The notes: generated by a model from the sequence alone, not told the origin. A DNA stretch of 64,000 nt from Verrucomicrobiia bacterium (GCA_019634625.1 JAHCBA010000021.1:1-64000), one strand, 5' to 3'; positions 9,148 through 17,944 are shown, counted from the first letter of the stretch. Numbers and translations are program-made.

Positions 9148-10011
9148 TCAATCCGCCAATCCCAACTGCCGCCGCGCCTCCGCCACCTCCCCGGACTTCG
9201 GAATCCGGTAGTGCCAGTTGTTGTCGTCCTCCATGAACGACACGCCCTTGCCCTTGACCGTGTGCGCCACCACCGCCACCGGACGTCCGCTCCCATCCGG
9301 CACCTCCCCCAACGCCCCGACCAGCGCCTTCAGATCGTGGCCGTCCACATCCCGGGCCCTCCAGCCGAACGCCTCCCACTTGGCCCGCAAATCCGCCAGC
9401 GCCATCACTTCATTGCTCCGGCCGGTCGCCTGCCACTTGTTGTAATCAATCACCACCGCCAGCCGGTCCAGTCCCTGCGCCGGCGCGAACAGCGCCGCCT
9501 CCCACACCGTCCCCTCGTTGCACTCCCCGTCGCTCAGGCACACGAACACCCGCCCCGGCCGGCCGCTCAGCCGGTTGGCCAGCGCCATCCCCAGCCCCAC
9601 CGGCAACCCGTGCCCCAGCGAACCCGTCGCCAGTTCCACCCCGGGCGCGCATCCCGGCGCCGGTTGCTCCGCCAGCGGCGCCCCCTCCCCCGCAAAGGTC
9701 TCCAGCCATCCGGTCGGAAAGAAACCCCGCCGCGCCAGCACCGCATACAGCGCCATCGCCGCATGCCCCTTGCTCAAAATGAACCGGTCCCGCGCCGGAT
9801 CGGTGGGACGCGCCGGATCGATCCGCAGCACCCTCCCGTACAACCCCACCAGGATGTCCACACACGACAACGCCGAACCCAGATGCGGCGTCCCCGCCCG
9901 GTGCGACATGGCCACCACGTCACCCCGCACCTCGCGCGCCAGCCGCGCCAGTTCCTCCATCGTCATCGCGGCCGCCACCGGCGCCGCCTCCTCGCGTTGC
10001 AGGTCCGTCAT
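9148..10011 (-). CDS. Transketolase N-terminal subunit
   Basis: A 287-residue ThDP diphosphate-binding half of a split transketolase. Visible motifs are SHRAGTPHLGSALSCVDIL, FILSKGHAAMALYAVLA, GSLGHGLPVGLGMALANR and SDGECNEGTVWEAA followed by VIDYNKWQATG, together the GDG-to-N thiamine-diphosphate/Mg motif in its SDG variant. It starts inside the dehydrogenase gene with a 4-base ATGA overlap and is followed after 11 bases by the C-terminal subunit, so the two halves are likely made in equal amounts. Confidence 0.92.
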   Translation of the reverse strand: MTDLQREEAAPVAAAMTMEELARLAREVRGDVVAMSHRAGTPHLGSALSCVDILVGLYGRVLRIDPARPTDPARDRFILSKGHAAMALYAVLARRGFFPTGWLETFAGEGAPLAEQPAPGCAPGVELATGSLGHGLPVGLGMALANRLSGRPGRVFVCLSDGECNEGTVWEAALFAPAQGLDRLAVVIDYNKWQATGRSNEVMALADLRAKWEAFGWRARDVDGHDLKALVGALGEVPDGSGRPVAVVAHTVKGKGVSFMEDDNNWHYRIPKSGEVAEARRQLGLAD

Positions 10012-11048
10012 GAGGTTCGAAAATCGATCAGGCCATGCACCACCTCGCCCGCCCGCATCCGGCCGATCAACTCATTGACCTCCCCGATCGGCCCCCGATC
10101 CGTGACCATGGCACGCGGATCAAACCGTCCACCGCGCATCATCCTCAGGTACCGCGGGATGTCCTCCGCCGGCTGGCTGTCCCCCCCGTGCGAGCCCGTC
10201 AGCCGCTGGCCGAAATGCAGCGGCAGGGTGTTCAATGTCATCCGCCGGTCATGCGCCATCACCCCCACCCCCACACAGCGCCCCCGCGGGCCCAGCAATC
10301 CCATGGCCTGCTCCAGCACCGACGGCTGCCCCGTCCCGTCCACCACCACATCCGCCGCCGCGCCGTCCAGAATCCCCCGCACCGCCGCCCCCAGGTCCTC
10401 CCGCCCGGCATGCACCGTGTGCGTTGCCCCGTACCGACGCGCCATCTCCAGCTTGGGATCGTGCAGATCCACCGCAATCACCGGATGGGCGCCGGCCAGT
10501 CCGGCCCCGAGCACGATACCCAGCCCGATGCCGCCGCACCCCACCACCACCACCGATTCCCCCAGGCGCACCCGGGCGTCGTTGTGAATCACCCCGAATC
10601 CCGTGGTCAACGTGTCCGCCAACAGGGCGCACACCTCGAAATCCGTGTCCGGCGGCACCCCCGTCAGCCGGTTCTCCGACACCACCGCCAGCCGCTGAAA
10701 CGTCGTGATCGGCCCCGCGTTCACCGCCTTGCCCCGCCACCCATAAACCGACCCCCGCGCCTCGATGCCCCGCCCCGGGCGCCAGTGCAACACCACCCGG
10801 TCGCCCGCCCGCACCTGACGCACCTCCGGCCCCGTCTCCAGCACCACGCCGCCCCCCTCATGCCCCAGGAGATGAGGCAAATACCGGTCCGGCCCCTTCA
10901 CCCCGTCGATCTCCCCCAGTTGGGAACCGCAAATCCGGCTGACCTGGATGTCCACCAGCACCTGCCCGAAGCCAGGCGCCGGCACCTCCACCTCATCCAC
11001 CACGAGAGGCTGGCGTTGCTCCACAAGAATGGCGGCGACGGTCTTCAT
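10008..11048 (-). CDS. Zinc-type alcohol/polyol dehydrogenase (MDR family)
   Basis: A 346-residue medium-chain dehydrogenase. Catalytic-zinc ligands appear as SRICGSQLGEIDG (Cys near residue 40) and LLGHEGGGVV (His-Glu near 64); the Rossmann fold shows VVVGCGGIGLGIVLGAGLAGA and AVDLHDPKLEMARRYGA. The four-cysteine structural-zinc lobe of classical ADHs is absent and replaced by LHWRPGRGIEARGSVYGWRGK, a form seen in carbohydrate-cluster dehydrogenases. In this operon it probably oxidises or reduces a sugar intermediate. It lies 18 bases after the HldE-like gene and overlaps the transketolase N gene by 4 bases. Confidence 0.88.
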   Translation of the reverse strand: MKTVAAILVEQRQPLVVDEVEVPAPGFGQVLVDIQVSRICGSQLGEIDGVKGPDRYLPHLLGHEGGGVVLETGPEVRQVRAGDRVVLHWRPGRGIEARGSVYGWRGKAVNAGPITTFQRLAVVSENRLTGVPPDTDFEVCALLADTLTTGFGVIHNDARVRLGESVVVVGCGGIGLGIVLGAGLAGAHPVIAVDLHDPKLEMARRYGATHTVHAGREDLGAAVRGILDGAAADVVVDGTGQPSVLEQAMGLLGPRGRCVGVGVMAHDRRMTLNTLPLHFGQRLTGSHGGDSQPAEDIPRYLRMMRGGRFDPRAMVTDRGPIGEVNELIGRMRAGEVVHGLIDFRTS

Positions 11049-11066
11049 GCGTTGCGCGGTCCGCGT

Positions 11067-12620
11067 TCAGCAATCCAACAACGACATGCCTCCCCGGACC
11101 AGCACCGGTTTCGAAATCGGATGGGCATTCCCCGGAATCCGCACCGCCTGCGCCCCCGCGAGCTGACCGAGAAAGGTCGCCAGATCCAGCGGCAGCCCAC
11201 GCGCCGCCGCCAGTCCCGCCACCGAGAAGAACGCATCCCCCGCCCCCACCGGATCCACCACATCCGTCTCCAGCGGCGGACACACACAACCCTCCTCCCC
11301 GTCGCGCAACCCCAGCGTCTCCACCGGCCCGCGCGTCAGCCACGCATACCGGGCACCCAACCGCTCCTTCAAACCCCGGAGTTCCTGCTGGAAATCCACC
11401 CGCCGTTGCCCCGCCGCCAGCAGCAACTCCTGCTCGTCCAGCGCAAAGACATCCGCCCGCCGGTACTGTCGCGGCAGCACATTGAACCCGTGATTGCTGC
11501 TGTTGGTCTGGCAGTTCAACACCAGCAGCGGCGCCCGCTCCTCCACCATCCGGCGCAACCGCTCCGTCATCAGACCGTGCCCGAAATCAAGCAGCAGGAC
11601 CGCGTCGCAATTCCCGCACGCCTCGCGAAACCCCGCTTCAAACCGTTCCAGCACCGCCTCGGCCGGCGGCTCGGGATCAAGGTAGTTCACCGCAAACAGC
11701 TTGCTCACCTCCTCCCCCTCACCCCGGGGTTCCACGAACCGCTCCTTCACAATCGTCGTGTACCCGGGATCCCGCACCACCAGGTCCTCGCCCGTCCCCA
11801 CCAGACCTCGCAACGCGCCCTCCACCCACGGCTCCGTCCCCACCACGCTCAGAAACCGGACCTTCGAGGTGAACTGCCGGACGTGCCGGAACGCCGCCAG
11901 CGCCCCCCCGCCGTGCGTCTCGCTCCCCAGAAATCGCCCCGACATCACCCGGCTCTTCGAGGTCAATCCCTGCACCCGCACTTGCGCGTACCGGTCAAAA
12001 ATGGTCTCGCCCACCACCAGCACCCGCAGGCCGGCCAGGCTCTCGACCGCCTCCCCCAGCGTCTTGCGCGTGTACCGCGTTGCCAGCCCCCGGCAGAACG
12101 CCCGCACCGGGGCCCCCAGATGCTCGAAATAATGGTTCAGCAGCCGCGTCGAGCCCGCCTTGATCCCACCCGTGAAGCGCACCTCGCCCCCGCACCGCTC
12201 CACCGCCCGCATCTCCTCCTGCAACGCCCCGGAATCGTCGTGCTCCGCATCCTCGTATTCCTTCCCCTTGCAGTAGATGTCCGGCCGGATCGCCTCGATC
12301 GCCGGCACCGCGCTCGGAAACGGCGACAGCACCACGTGATCGACACACGACAGCGCCGCCAGGCTCCCCAACCGCAGGCGCTCGTCGAAATACGGCCTCC
12401 CCGGCCCCTTCTGCACATGGGCGTCCGCCGTGACGCTTACCACCAGCACATCGCCCATCGCCCGCGCCCCCTCCAGATGCGTCACATGCCCGGGATGGAT
12501 CAGGTCGAAGATTCCGTGCGACTGCACCACCCGCCGCCCCGCCGCCCGCAGCGCCGCCATCCGCTCCGGAACCGCCTCGAACGGGATCCACTTGCCCGGT
12601 GCCACCGCGTCCGCATCCAT
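11067..12620 (-). CDS. Bifunctional nucleotidyltransferase-PfkB sugar kinase, HldE-like, reversed domain order
   Basis: A 517-residue fusion. Residues about 25-165 form a cytidylyltransferase-type domain with HPGH at 42-45 (the HxGH motif), SCVDHVVLSP and GSTR. Residues about 195-510 form a PfkB kinase with GAGDAF at 459-464 and a glycine-rich GGGALAAF start. In E. coli HldE the kinase comes first and the adenylyltransferase second; here the order is inverted. The HldE comparison suggests sugar-phosphate phosphorylation followed by nucleotidyl transfer, producing an activated heptose-like sugar. The sugar and nucleotide are not determined by the sequence. Fourth of the seven-enzyme-function, six-gene operon counted from the last gene, and tightly spaced on both sides. 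Confidence 0.88.
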   Translation of the reverse strand: MDADAVAPGKWIPFEAVPERMAALRAAGRRVVQSHGIFDLIHPGHVTHLEGARAMGDVLVVSVTADAHVQKGPGRPYFDERLRLGSLAALSCVDHVVLSPFPSAVPAIEAIRPDIYCKGKEYEDAEHDDSGALQEEMRAVERCGGEVRFTGGIKAGSTRLLNHYFEHLGAPVRAFCRGLATRYTRKTLGEAVESLAGLRVLVVGETIFDRYAQVRVQGLTSKSRVMSGRFLGSETHGGGALAAFRHVRQFTSKVRFLSVVGTEPWVEGALRGLVGTGEDLVVRDPGYTTIVKERFVEPRGEGEEVSKLFAVNYLDPEPPAEAVLERFEAGFREACGNCDAVLLLDFGHGLMTERLRRMVEERAPLLVLNCQTNSSNHGFNVLPRQYRRADVFALDEQELLLAAGQRRVDFQQELRGLKERLGARYAWLTRGPVETLGLRDGEEGCVCPPLETDVVDPVGAGDAFFSVAGLAAARGLPLDLATFLGQLAGAQAVRIPGNAHPISKPVLVRGGMSLLDC

Positions 12621-12647
12621 ATCGTCGCAACCTTCCGCGCCCCGTCC

Positions 12648-13685
12648 CTACCGGGCAAAATACCGGTACGCGGCGGCACTCCGGGTCATCTTCATGAACT
12701 TCATGTTGTAGTGTTCCGGCGCGTCCACGTCCGGAAAAGCCCCTCCCTCGAGCACCCGCCTCAGTTGCCCGACCTCCTCCCGGATCGAACTCACCGGCCG
12801 GTACCCCAGCACGTCCCGGATCTTCGCCGACGAGATGTGGTAGTCCCGCTTGTCCAGCGTGTCGGTCACCCGGATCTCGACATGGAGGTCCGCCAGCTCC
12901 GCCTGAATCGTTCGCGCAATCTCGATCACTTTCAGGTTCTCGAACCCGAAATTGAACGTCCGCCCGTTGATCCGCGCCGCCTCGATCTCCAACAGCTCGC
13001 CATAGAGCCGGATCGCGTCGGTCATGCCCACGTTCGGACGTCGCTGCTCCCCCCCATGGACCGTGATCACCCGCTTGCGCACGGCGTCCGCCGTCAGCTT
13101 GTTCACCGTCAGGTCGAACCGTTGCCGCGGTGAATACCCGCAGATCGTCGCCGGCCGGACGTTCACGGCGCAGAAGTCCGGCGAGGACGCCGCCACCACC
13201 AGCCACTCCGAGAGCATCTTGTACCTGGAATAGAAAGTCAGCGGCTCCGGCTCGAGTTCCTCGGTCACATCGGGCACATCCTTGATCCCGAACACGCTGC
13301 TCGAAGACCCATTGATGAACCGCTGCACCCCCGCCGCCCGCGCCCGCGCCAGCAGCATCCCCACCGCGTCGAAGTTCACCTGCCGCGTCAGCACCTCGTC
13401 CACATCCCCCGTCGGGTCGTTCGAGATCGCCCCCAGGTGGATCACCGCATCCACCCCCGCCAGCGCCCGATCGACCGCGTCCGGATCCCGCAGATCCCCC
13501 TCGACAAGTTCGAACCGCTCGCGCCATTCCGGGTAGGACCCATCCCGTTCGAGCGCCTCCAGCCCGGCCCTTGTGTACAGCATCAGGTCCAGGACCCGCA
13601 CCCGGTATCCCAGTTGAAGCAGATGCGGCGTCAGTCGGCTCCCGACATACCCGAATCCGCCGGTGACCAATACGTGCTTTGCCAT
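12648..13685 (-). CDS. NAD-dependent epimerase/dehydratase (extended SDR) 1
   Basis: A 345-residue extended SDR. The Rossmann motif is VLVTGGFGYVGSRL, the active-site Ser region is FINGSSSSVFG, and the catalytic Tyr/Lys pair is in YSRYK (YxxxK). The C-terminal part is substrate-specific (GGEQRRPNVGMTDAIRLYGE, DTLDKRDYHISSAKIRDVLGYRP). It likely epimerises or dehydrates a nucleotide-sugar in the operon. Two adjacent ATGs exist (13688 and 13685); the second gives MAKHVLVTGG and is slightly preferred. The next gene begins 27 bases downstream. Confidence 0.9.
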   Translation of the reverse strand: MAKHVLVTGGFGYVGSRLTPHLLQLGYRVRVLDLMLYTRAGLEALERDGSYPEWRERFELVEGDLRDPDAVDRALAGVDAVIHLGAISNDPTGDVDEVLTRQVNFDAVGMLLARARAAGVQRFINGSSSSVFGIKDVPDVTEELEPEPLTFYSRYKMLSEWLVVAASSPDFCAVNVRPATICGYSPRQRFDLTVNKLTADAVRKRVITVHGGEQRRPNVGMTDAIRLYGELLEIEAARINGRTFNFGFENLKVIEIARTIQAELADLHVEIRVTDTLDKRDYHISSAKIRDVLGYRPVSSIREEVGQLRRVLEGGAFPDVDAPEHYNMKFMKMTRSAAAYRYFAR

Positions 13686-13698
13686 CATGAAAAGGGGC

Positions 13699-14700
13699 CT
13701 ACGGCTTGTGCTGGTACTCCAGCGGTTGCCCTCGCAGGGCGTCCAGGTGCCGGTCCACCCAGGCGATCGTCTCGTCCACCCCGGTCTCGAAGGAAATCGT
13801 GTCCTCCCAACCCAGCGTCGTCCGCGCCTTGCCGCTGTCCAGCAGGTACGCCGCATCCTTCCCCGGACGATCCCCCACCACGTCCACCACCTCGTCGAAC
13901 GCCACCCCCATCTTCCGGCACACCGTCTCGACCACCTGCCGGATCGAATGCGTCACCCGTGTGGACAAATGGTACACCTCCCCTGGCCGCCCCTCCCGCG
14001 CCACCCGCAACGTCCCTTCCGATACATCCCGGATATGAATGAACGACCGCACCGAATGCCCGCCTCCATGCAACTGCAACCGGCGCCCCAGGCGGATATA
14101 GAGGATCGTCCGTGGCACAATCCGGTACAATTGCTGGCCCGGCCCGAACACGTTCGCCGCCCGCGTGAACACCACCGGGAACCCGTAATTCCGGAAGAAC
14201 GTCATCAAATGCAGATCGCACCCCGCCCGCGAAGCCGCGTACGGCGTGCTCGGATTCATCGGAGCGTCCTCCGTCACGTTCCCCGCGCAACTCCCGTACA
14301 CCTCCGGCGTCGAGACGTGCACATAGCGCCGGATGAACCCGAACCTCCGGATCCGTTCGTGCAACCGCACGTTTGCCAGGATGTTTGTCCGGTACCAGTC
14401 CTCCGGTTGCAGCCAGCTCTCCGCCACCATGCTCTGCGCCGCGAAGTTGACCACGTAGTCCGGCCGGAACCCCTCGATCCGTTCCACGATCCGGTCCGTG
14501 TCCCGATTCAGATCCAGCGCTTCGAACTCGAACCGCTCCACCGCCCCCCCTTCCTTCCCCCAACGGTACGGCAAAAACGCCGGGTGCGGCTCCGGCGAAC
14601 GGCTCACCCCCACAACCGCCGCCCCCGCCCCCAGCGCGTGCGCCACAAAACTCGCCCCTGAAAAGGAGTTGCTTCCCAGTACCAGAATGCGTTCAGCCAT
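13699..14700 (-). CDS. NAD-dependent nucleotide-sugar dehydratase/epimerase (extended SDR) 2
   Basis: A 333-residue extended SDR, the first gene of the six-gene operon. It resembles the dTDP-glucose/GDP-mannose 4,6-dehydratase group: ILVLGSNSFSGASFVAHAL (variant Rossmann), FAAQSMVAESW, HVSTPEVYGS, NVFGPGQQLYRIVPR and SFIHIRDVSEG. The catalytic YxxxK appears as YAASR, so Arg replaces Lys; the codon CGG was checked in the DNA. The GxxGxxG is also relaxed (GSNSFSG). It may still bind NAD, but catalysis could be altered. The downstream SDR starts 10-13 bases after its stop. Confidence 0.88.
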   Translation of the reverse strand: MAERILVLGSNSFSGASFVAHALGAGAAVVGVSRSPEPHPAFLPYRWGKEGGAVERFEFEALDLNRDTDRIVERIEGFRPDYVVNFAAQSMVAESWLQPEDWYRTNILANVRLHERIRRFGFIRRYVHVSTPEVYGSCAGNVTEDAPMNPSTPYAASRAGCDLHLMTFFRNYGFPVVFTRAANVFGPGQQLYRIVPRTILYIRLGRRLQLHGGGHSVRSFIHIRDVSEGTLRVAREGRPGEVYHLSTRVTHSIRQVVETVCRKMGVAFDEVVDVVGDRPGKDAAYLLDSGKARTTLGWEDTISFETGVDETIAWVDRHLDALRGQPLEYQHKP

Positions 14701-14950
14701 ACGTGGACGGATCCTCCGGGCCGGCCCTCAGTCCGCCGGCGATCGTCCCCCGCCTCGGAGAACCCGGCCCGCGAGGGGACGCAGGGTACGGACCCCCCCC
14801 CGCCAGTCCAAGCCGAATCCCCGAATCCTTGGCGCGTGTTCCGGCGTGAGAAGGGTTGATGGCCCCTGGGACAGGAGGGTTCGGGACGGGTCGTGCCGCC
14901 AGCACGGAGAGGGTGCCGCGAAGCGCGCGACCCCATCGAGTCAAGCGGTC

Positions 14951-15061
14951 TCGACAATAAGACAGGCATAATGCAATTGACCAAATCGCATATAACAGGC
15001 CTGGCATATCTTGTTGACGATCCGCAACCAGATCACCACCGGTAAGGTAATTAAATAGCCT
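14951..15061 (-). repeat. AT-rich degenerate tandem repeat, locus A
   Basis: On the minus strand the segment reads as irregular units with the pattern TGCC(A/T)G..CTTATT/ATATG and spaced GTCAAC/GTCAAT words, for example GTCAATTGCATTATGCCTG and GTCAACAAGATATGCCAGG. The same words recur on the plus strand at 15172-15215, at 32104-32300 and at 63878-63949. Confidence 0.6.
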
Positions 15062-15086
15062 GGCTGGTTACTCTTGACGGGTCGGC

Positions 15087-15113
15087 AACCCAGCCAACCC
15101 AGCCAACCCGGCC
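15087..15113 (+). repeat. Short 9-bp tandem repeat
   Basis: AACCCAGCC occurs twice in a row, followed by AACCCGGCC with one change. No function is evident. Confidence 0.75.
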
Positions 15114-15391
15114 ATCCGCCGCGGTCGGCTGGGGCTCTTGGGAGCGCCAGATGGGGGACTGAAGCAAGTGGCGTCAACAGCAATAGGCCTGCCTTTTTAT
15201 ATCATGGTCATGGCCCTGGATCGGCGTATCGGCTTCGTCGCAACGGCCTCGCGGCTTGCATCCCGGGAGCAGGCCCATCGAGGGTTCACCCGAAACATCG
15301 GCAGAACCATGAGCGCCCTACCACGTCGTCATGGGCCCCAGACCCGCCTCTCGGAAATTGTTGGGCCCTATCACAATCATCGCGCCCGAAG

Positions 15392-17050
15392 ATGATCGTA
15401 CCCCCTCACGCTCCCCCGCCTTGCCGTCTCAGGGCGTCTCGTCGCCTGCCGATGGCCGTGCTGATGTTGTTCCTCCTCGTGGGAGCCACGGCCACCGGAG
15501 CACCAATACCTGGCGCCCCGCCGCCCAACGTCGTCGTCATACTCGCTGACGACCTGGGCTGGAGCGATCTCGGTTGCTACGGTGGCGAGATCGCCACGCC
15601 CCACCTCGACGGACTGGCCCGGCACGGACTCCGCTTCACCCAGTTCTACAATTCCGGACGCTGCTGGCCGACCCGCGCCGCCCTCCTGACCGGCTATTAT
15701 CCGCAGCAGATCCGTCGCGACGCCGTCCCCGGCATCCCAGGGGGCGGTCAGGGACGTCGCCCGGACTGGGCTCCACTCCTTCCCCAGTTGCTGCGTCCCC
15801 TCGGCTACCGTTCCTATCACTCGGGCAAATGGCACATTGACGGGCCGCGACTCCAAGGCGGGTTCGACCGGTCCTACAGCGTCGAGGACCACGACCGCTT
15901 CTTCCATCCCCGCCACCACTTCGCCGACGATCAGCGCCTGCCGCCCATCGAACCGGACACCGGATTCCTGGTGACCACCGCCATTGCGGACCACGCCGTC
16001 CGCCATCTTCAGGAACACGCCCGCGAACATCCGGACCGCCCCTTCTTTCAGTACCTGTGCTTCACCTCCCCGCACTTTCCTCTCCACGCCCCGGCCGAAG
16101 ACATCGCGCCCTATATCCACCGGTACCAGGTGGGTTGGGATGTCATCCGCGAGGAACGATGGCGTCGCGGCCGCAGCCTCGGACTGGGTCGCCATCCCCT
16201 CTCGTCACTCGAACCGAACGTCGGCCCGCCCTACCACTTTCCCGATGCCCTGATCCAGCTCGGTGCCGGCGAGGTCAACCGCCCCGTTCCCTGGATCGAT
16301 CTCGACGCCGTCCAGCGCTCCTTCCAGGCGACCAAGATGGCCATTCATGCCGCCATGATCGATCGCATGGATCGCGAAATCGGCCGCGTCCTCGATCAAC
16401 TCCGCACCATGGGCGCCTGGAACAACACCCTGATCCTCTTCCTCTCGGACAACGGCGCCAGCGCCGAGATCATGGTCCGAGGGGACGGACACGATCCTGC
16501 GGCCGCGCCCGGTTCGGCCGCGTCGTACCTATGTCTCGGCCCCGGATGGTCCAGCGCCGCCAACACCCCGTTCCGTCGGCACAAGATCTGGGCCCACGAA
16601 GGCGGCATTGCCACGCCCCTGATCGTCCACTGGCCCGACGGCATCCGTGCCCGCAATCGGTTCCGTCGCAGCCCAGGCCATGTCATCGACATCCCGCCCA
16701 CCCTCATGGAACTGGCGGGGGGAACCTGGCCATCCGAACGTGCTGCTGAGGCGGGGCTCCTGCCCCCGGGCCAAAGCCTCGTTCCGGCCTTCCGCCGCGA
16801 TGTCATACTGGCCCGCGACCCGCTGTGGTGGCTGCATGAGGGCCACCGCGCGCTCCGGGTCGGCGACTGGAAGATCGTCGCCGCCCGCGACGAACCGTGG
16901 GAACTCTACGACCTCCGCGCCGACCGATCCGAGACCCGCAATCTCGCAACCCGCCACCCCGACCGTGTCGAGGCCATGGCGGCCGAATGGCAACGCCTCG
17001 CCGATCGCCACTTCGCCGCCGCCCGTGAATCCTCGGGGTCAGATCTCTGA
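15392..17050 (+). CDS. Exported arylsulfatase-family sulfatase 1
   Basis: A 552-residue type I sulfatase for desulfating glycans or other sulfate esters. A hydrophobic segment at about residues 21-37 is a signal peptide or anchor. Metal-binding LADDLGWSDLG lies at 51-61 and the formylglycine site is CWPTR at 91-95 (C-x-P-x-R), so an FGE-type maturase is needed. SGKWHIDGP and LFLSDNGA follow, and the C-terminal subdomain contains WELYDLRADRSETRNLA. The ATG at 15392 is chosen; 15452 is an alternative that shortens the n-region. The last residues GSDL and the TGA are encoded by the REP-like motif at 17035-17060, so the natural C-terminus may have been replaced. Confidence 0.92.
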   Translation: MIVPPHAPPPCRLRASRRLPMAVLMLFLLVGATATGAPIPGAPPPNVVVILADDLGWSDLGCYGGEIATPHLDGLARHGLRFTQFYNSGRCWPTRAALLTGYYPQQIRRDAVPGIPGGGQGRRPDWAPLLPQLLRPLGYRSYHSGKWHIDGPRLQGGFDRSYSVEDHDRFFHPRHHFADDQRLPPIEPDTGFLVTTAIADHAVRHLQEHAREHPDRPFFQYLCFTSPHFPLHAPAEDIAPYIHRYQVGWDVIREERWRRGRSLGLGRHPLSSLEPNVGPPYHFPDALIQLGAGEVNRPVPWIDLDAVQRSFQATKMAIHAAMIDRMDREIGRVLDQLRTMGAWNNTLILFLSDNGASAEIMVRGDGHDPAAAPGSAASYLCLGPGWSSAANTPFRRHKIWAHEGGIATPLIVHWPDGIRARNRFRRSPGHVIDIPPTLMELAGGTWPSERAAEAGLLPPGQSLVPAFRRDVILARDPLWWLHEGHRALRVGDWKIVAARDEPWELYDLRADRSETRNLATRHPDRVEAMAAEWQRLADRHFAAARESSGSDL

Positions 17051-17060
17051 ATTTGACATT
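17035..17060 (+). repeat. REP-like motif (single arm), left boundary of 7-kb block
   Basis: The core TCAGATCTCTGAATTTGAC preceded by GGGG is a close relative of the palindromic motif at 24099-24175, with core GGATCTTTGAATTTGAC. Motifs of this type accompany REP-associated tyrosine transposases (RAYTs) in many bacteria; that link is from general knowledge, and no RAYT gene is in the window. The first half encodes the sulfatase residues GSDL and its stop. Confidence 0.7.
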
Positions 17061-17120
17061 TCACCCGCGGGCCGGGCGCACGAACACCCCGCCCGGCCCC
17101 CATCGGTACCCGCCCCTTCG

Positions 17121-17254
17121 ATCCGAAGCGCGCGAAGCGTCGCCTCGGAGGGCCGGGTTCCACGGGGCTGCAACGGTGTGGAGCGTTGGGTTGAGGACTC
17201 GCAGAGCTCGTCCCTCCGATTCGCTGACTCCTCACTCACAACACCGGGATGCAC
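17121..17254 (+). repeat. Dispersed MITE-like repeat, copy 2
   Basis: This copy has the core shared with 7921-8079 (GTGTGGAGCGTTGGGTTGAG, then GACTCGCAGAGCTCGTCC and CTCCGATTCGCTG) and an intact right end ACCGGGATGCAC. The left terminal repeat has decayed or been lost. It occupies most of the 258-base gap between sulfatase 1 and the sigma factor gene, just inside the left boundary of the skew-reversed block. Confidence 0.82.
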
Positions 17255-17308
17255 CGCCGGGGCGGGTACGGGTACGTCTGGAACTTGCCATCGCCGGGCG
17301 GTTGATTT

Positions 17309-17944
17309 ATGCCAGCGCTCATGGTCAGAGATGTGCCGACCCGGCGTTCGTTGCTGTTGCGCCTCCGGGACGGGAAGGACCAGGAGGCTTGGGCCGGGTT
17401 TGTGGAGATCTACACGCCCGCGATCTATGGATTCTGCCGGCGTCGAGGGCTTCGGGAGGCGGACGCGGCGGATGTGACGCAGGACGTGTTGCGGGCGCTG
17501 GCGGGGGCGTTGCCGCGGTTCGAGTACGATCCGGAACGAAGCCGGTTCCGGCAGTGGCTGTACACGGTGGTTCGCAGCAAGCTGAACAACTTCCTCTCGG
17601 CCCAGGCGCGGCGGCCGCGGCTGGCCGGTGAGACGACGCTGGCCCGGCTGGAAGGACGTCCACCGGAGGAGGGTTCGGAGGAGGACTGGCAGCGGGAGCA
17701 TCGGGAGCAGTTGGTGCGCTGGGCGGCCGCCCGGATCCGCCCGGAGTTCAAGGCCGTGACCTGGGACGCCTTTTGGCGGACGGCGGTGGTTGGCGAGCCG
17801 GCGGAGCGGGTGGCGGGCGATCTGTCGTTGAGTCTGAACGCGGTCTATATCGCGCGTTCGCGGGTGATCCGTCGCCTGAAGCGGACGATCGATACGCTGG
17901 GGGATGTCCTGGATGGAACAGGGGAGTGGGACCATGGGGGATGA
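17309..17944 (+). CDS. ECF-type RNA polymerase sigma factor (kinase-linked)
   Basis: A 211-residue sigma factor with a region 2 (AWAGFVEIYTPAIYGFCRRRGLREADAADVTQDVLRAL, then FRQWLYTVVRSKLNNFL) and a C-terminal helix-turn-helix region 4 (RVAGDLSLSLNAVYIARSRVIRRLKR). An ATG at 17324 is an alternative start. It overlaps the next gene by 11 bases, which couples the two. ECF factors linked to membrane Ser/Thr kinases are known in Planctomycetes and Verrucomicrobia, where phosphorylation is thought to control the sigma factor. Unlike other plus-strand genes in the window it favours G-ending codons (CTG, GTG, GCG). Confidence 0.9.
   Translation: MPALMVRDVPTRRSLLLRLRDGKDQEAWAGFVEIYTPAIYGFCRRRGLREADAADVTQDVLRALAGALPRFEYDPERSRFRQWLYTVVRSKLNNFLSAQARRPRLAGETTLARLEGRPPEEGSEEDWQREHREQLVRWAAARIRPEFKAVTWDAFWRTAVVGEPAERVAGDLSLSLNAVYIARSRVIRRLKRTIDTLGDVLDGTGEWDHGG

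Larger units (their letters stand above)
14701..15391. other. Intergenic region with AT-rich and short tandem repeats
   Basis: This 691-base gap separates two divergent transcription units, the minus-strand sugar operon and the plus-strand sulfatase. It holds degenerate AT-rich repeat units (14951-15061, minus orientation, and about 15172-15215, plus orientation) and a 9-bp tandem AACCCAGCC x3 at 15087-15113. Promoters for both units must lie here, but no convincing -35/-10 pair was identified. No gene is supported. Confidence 0.6.

Noticed and set aside
10035-13133. Plus-strand open frame of over 1000 codons
   Set aside because: Runs antisense to the sugar operon, and its translation is His/Pro/Arg-rich. 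The minus-strand genes beneath it have clear family motifs.
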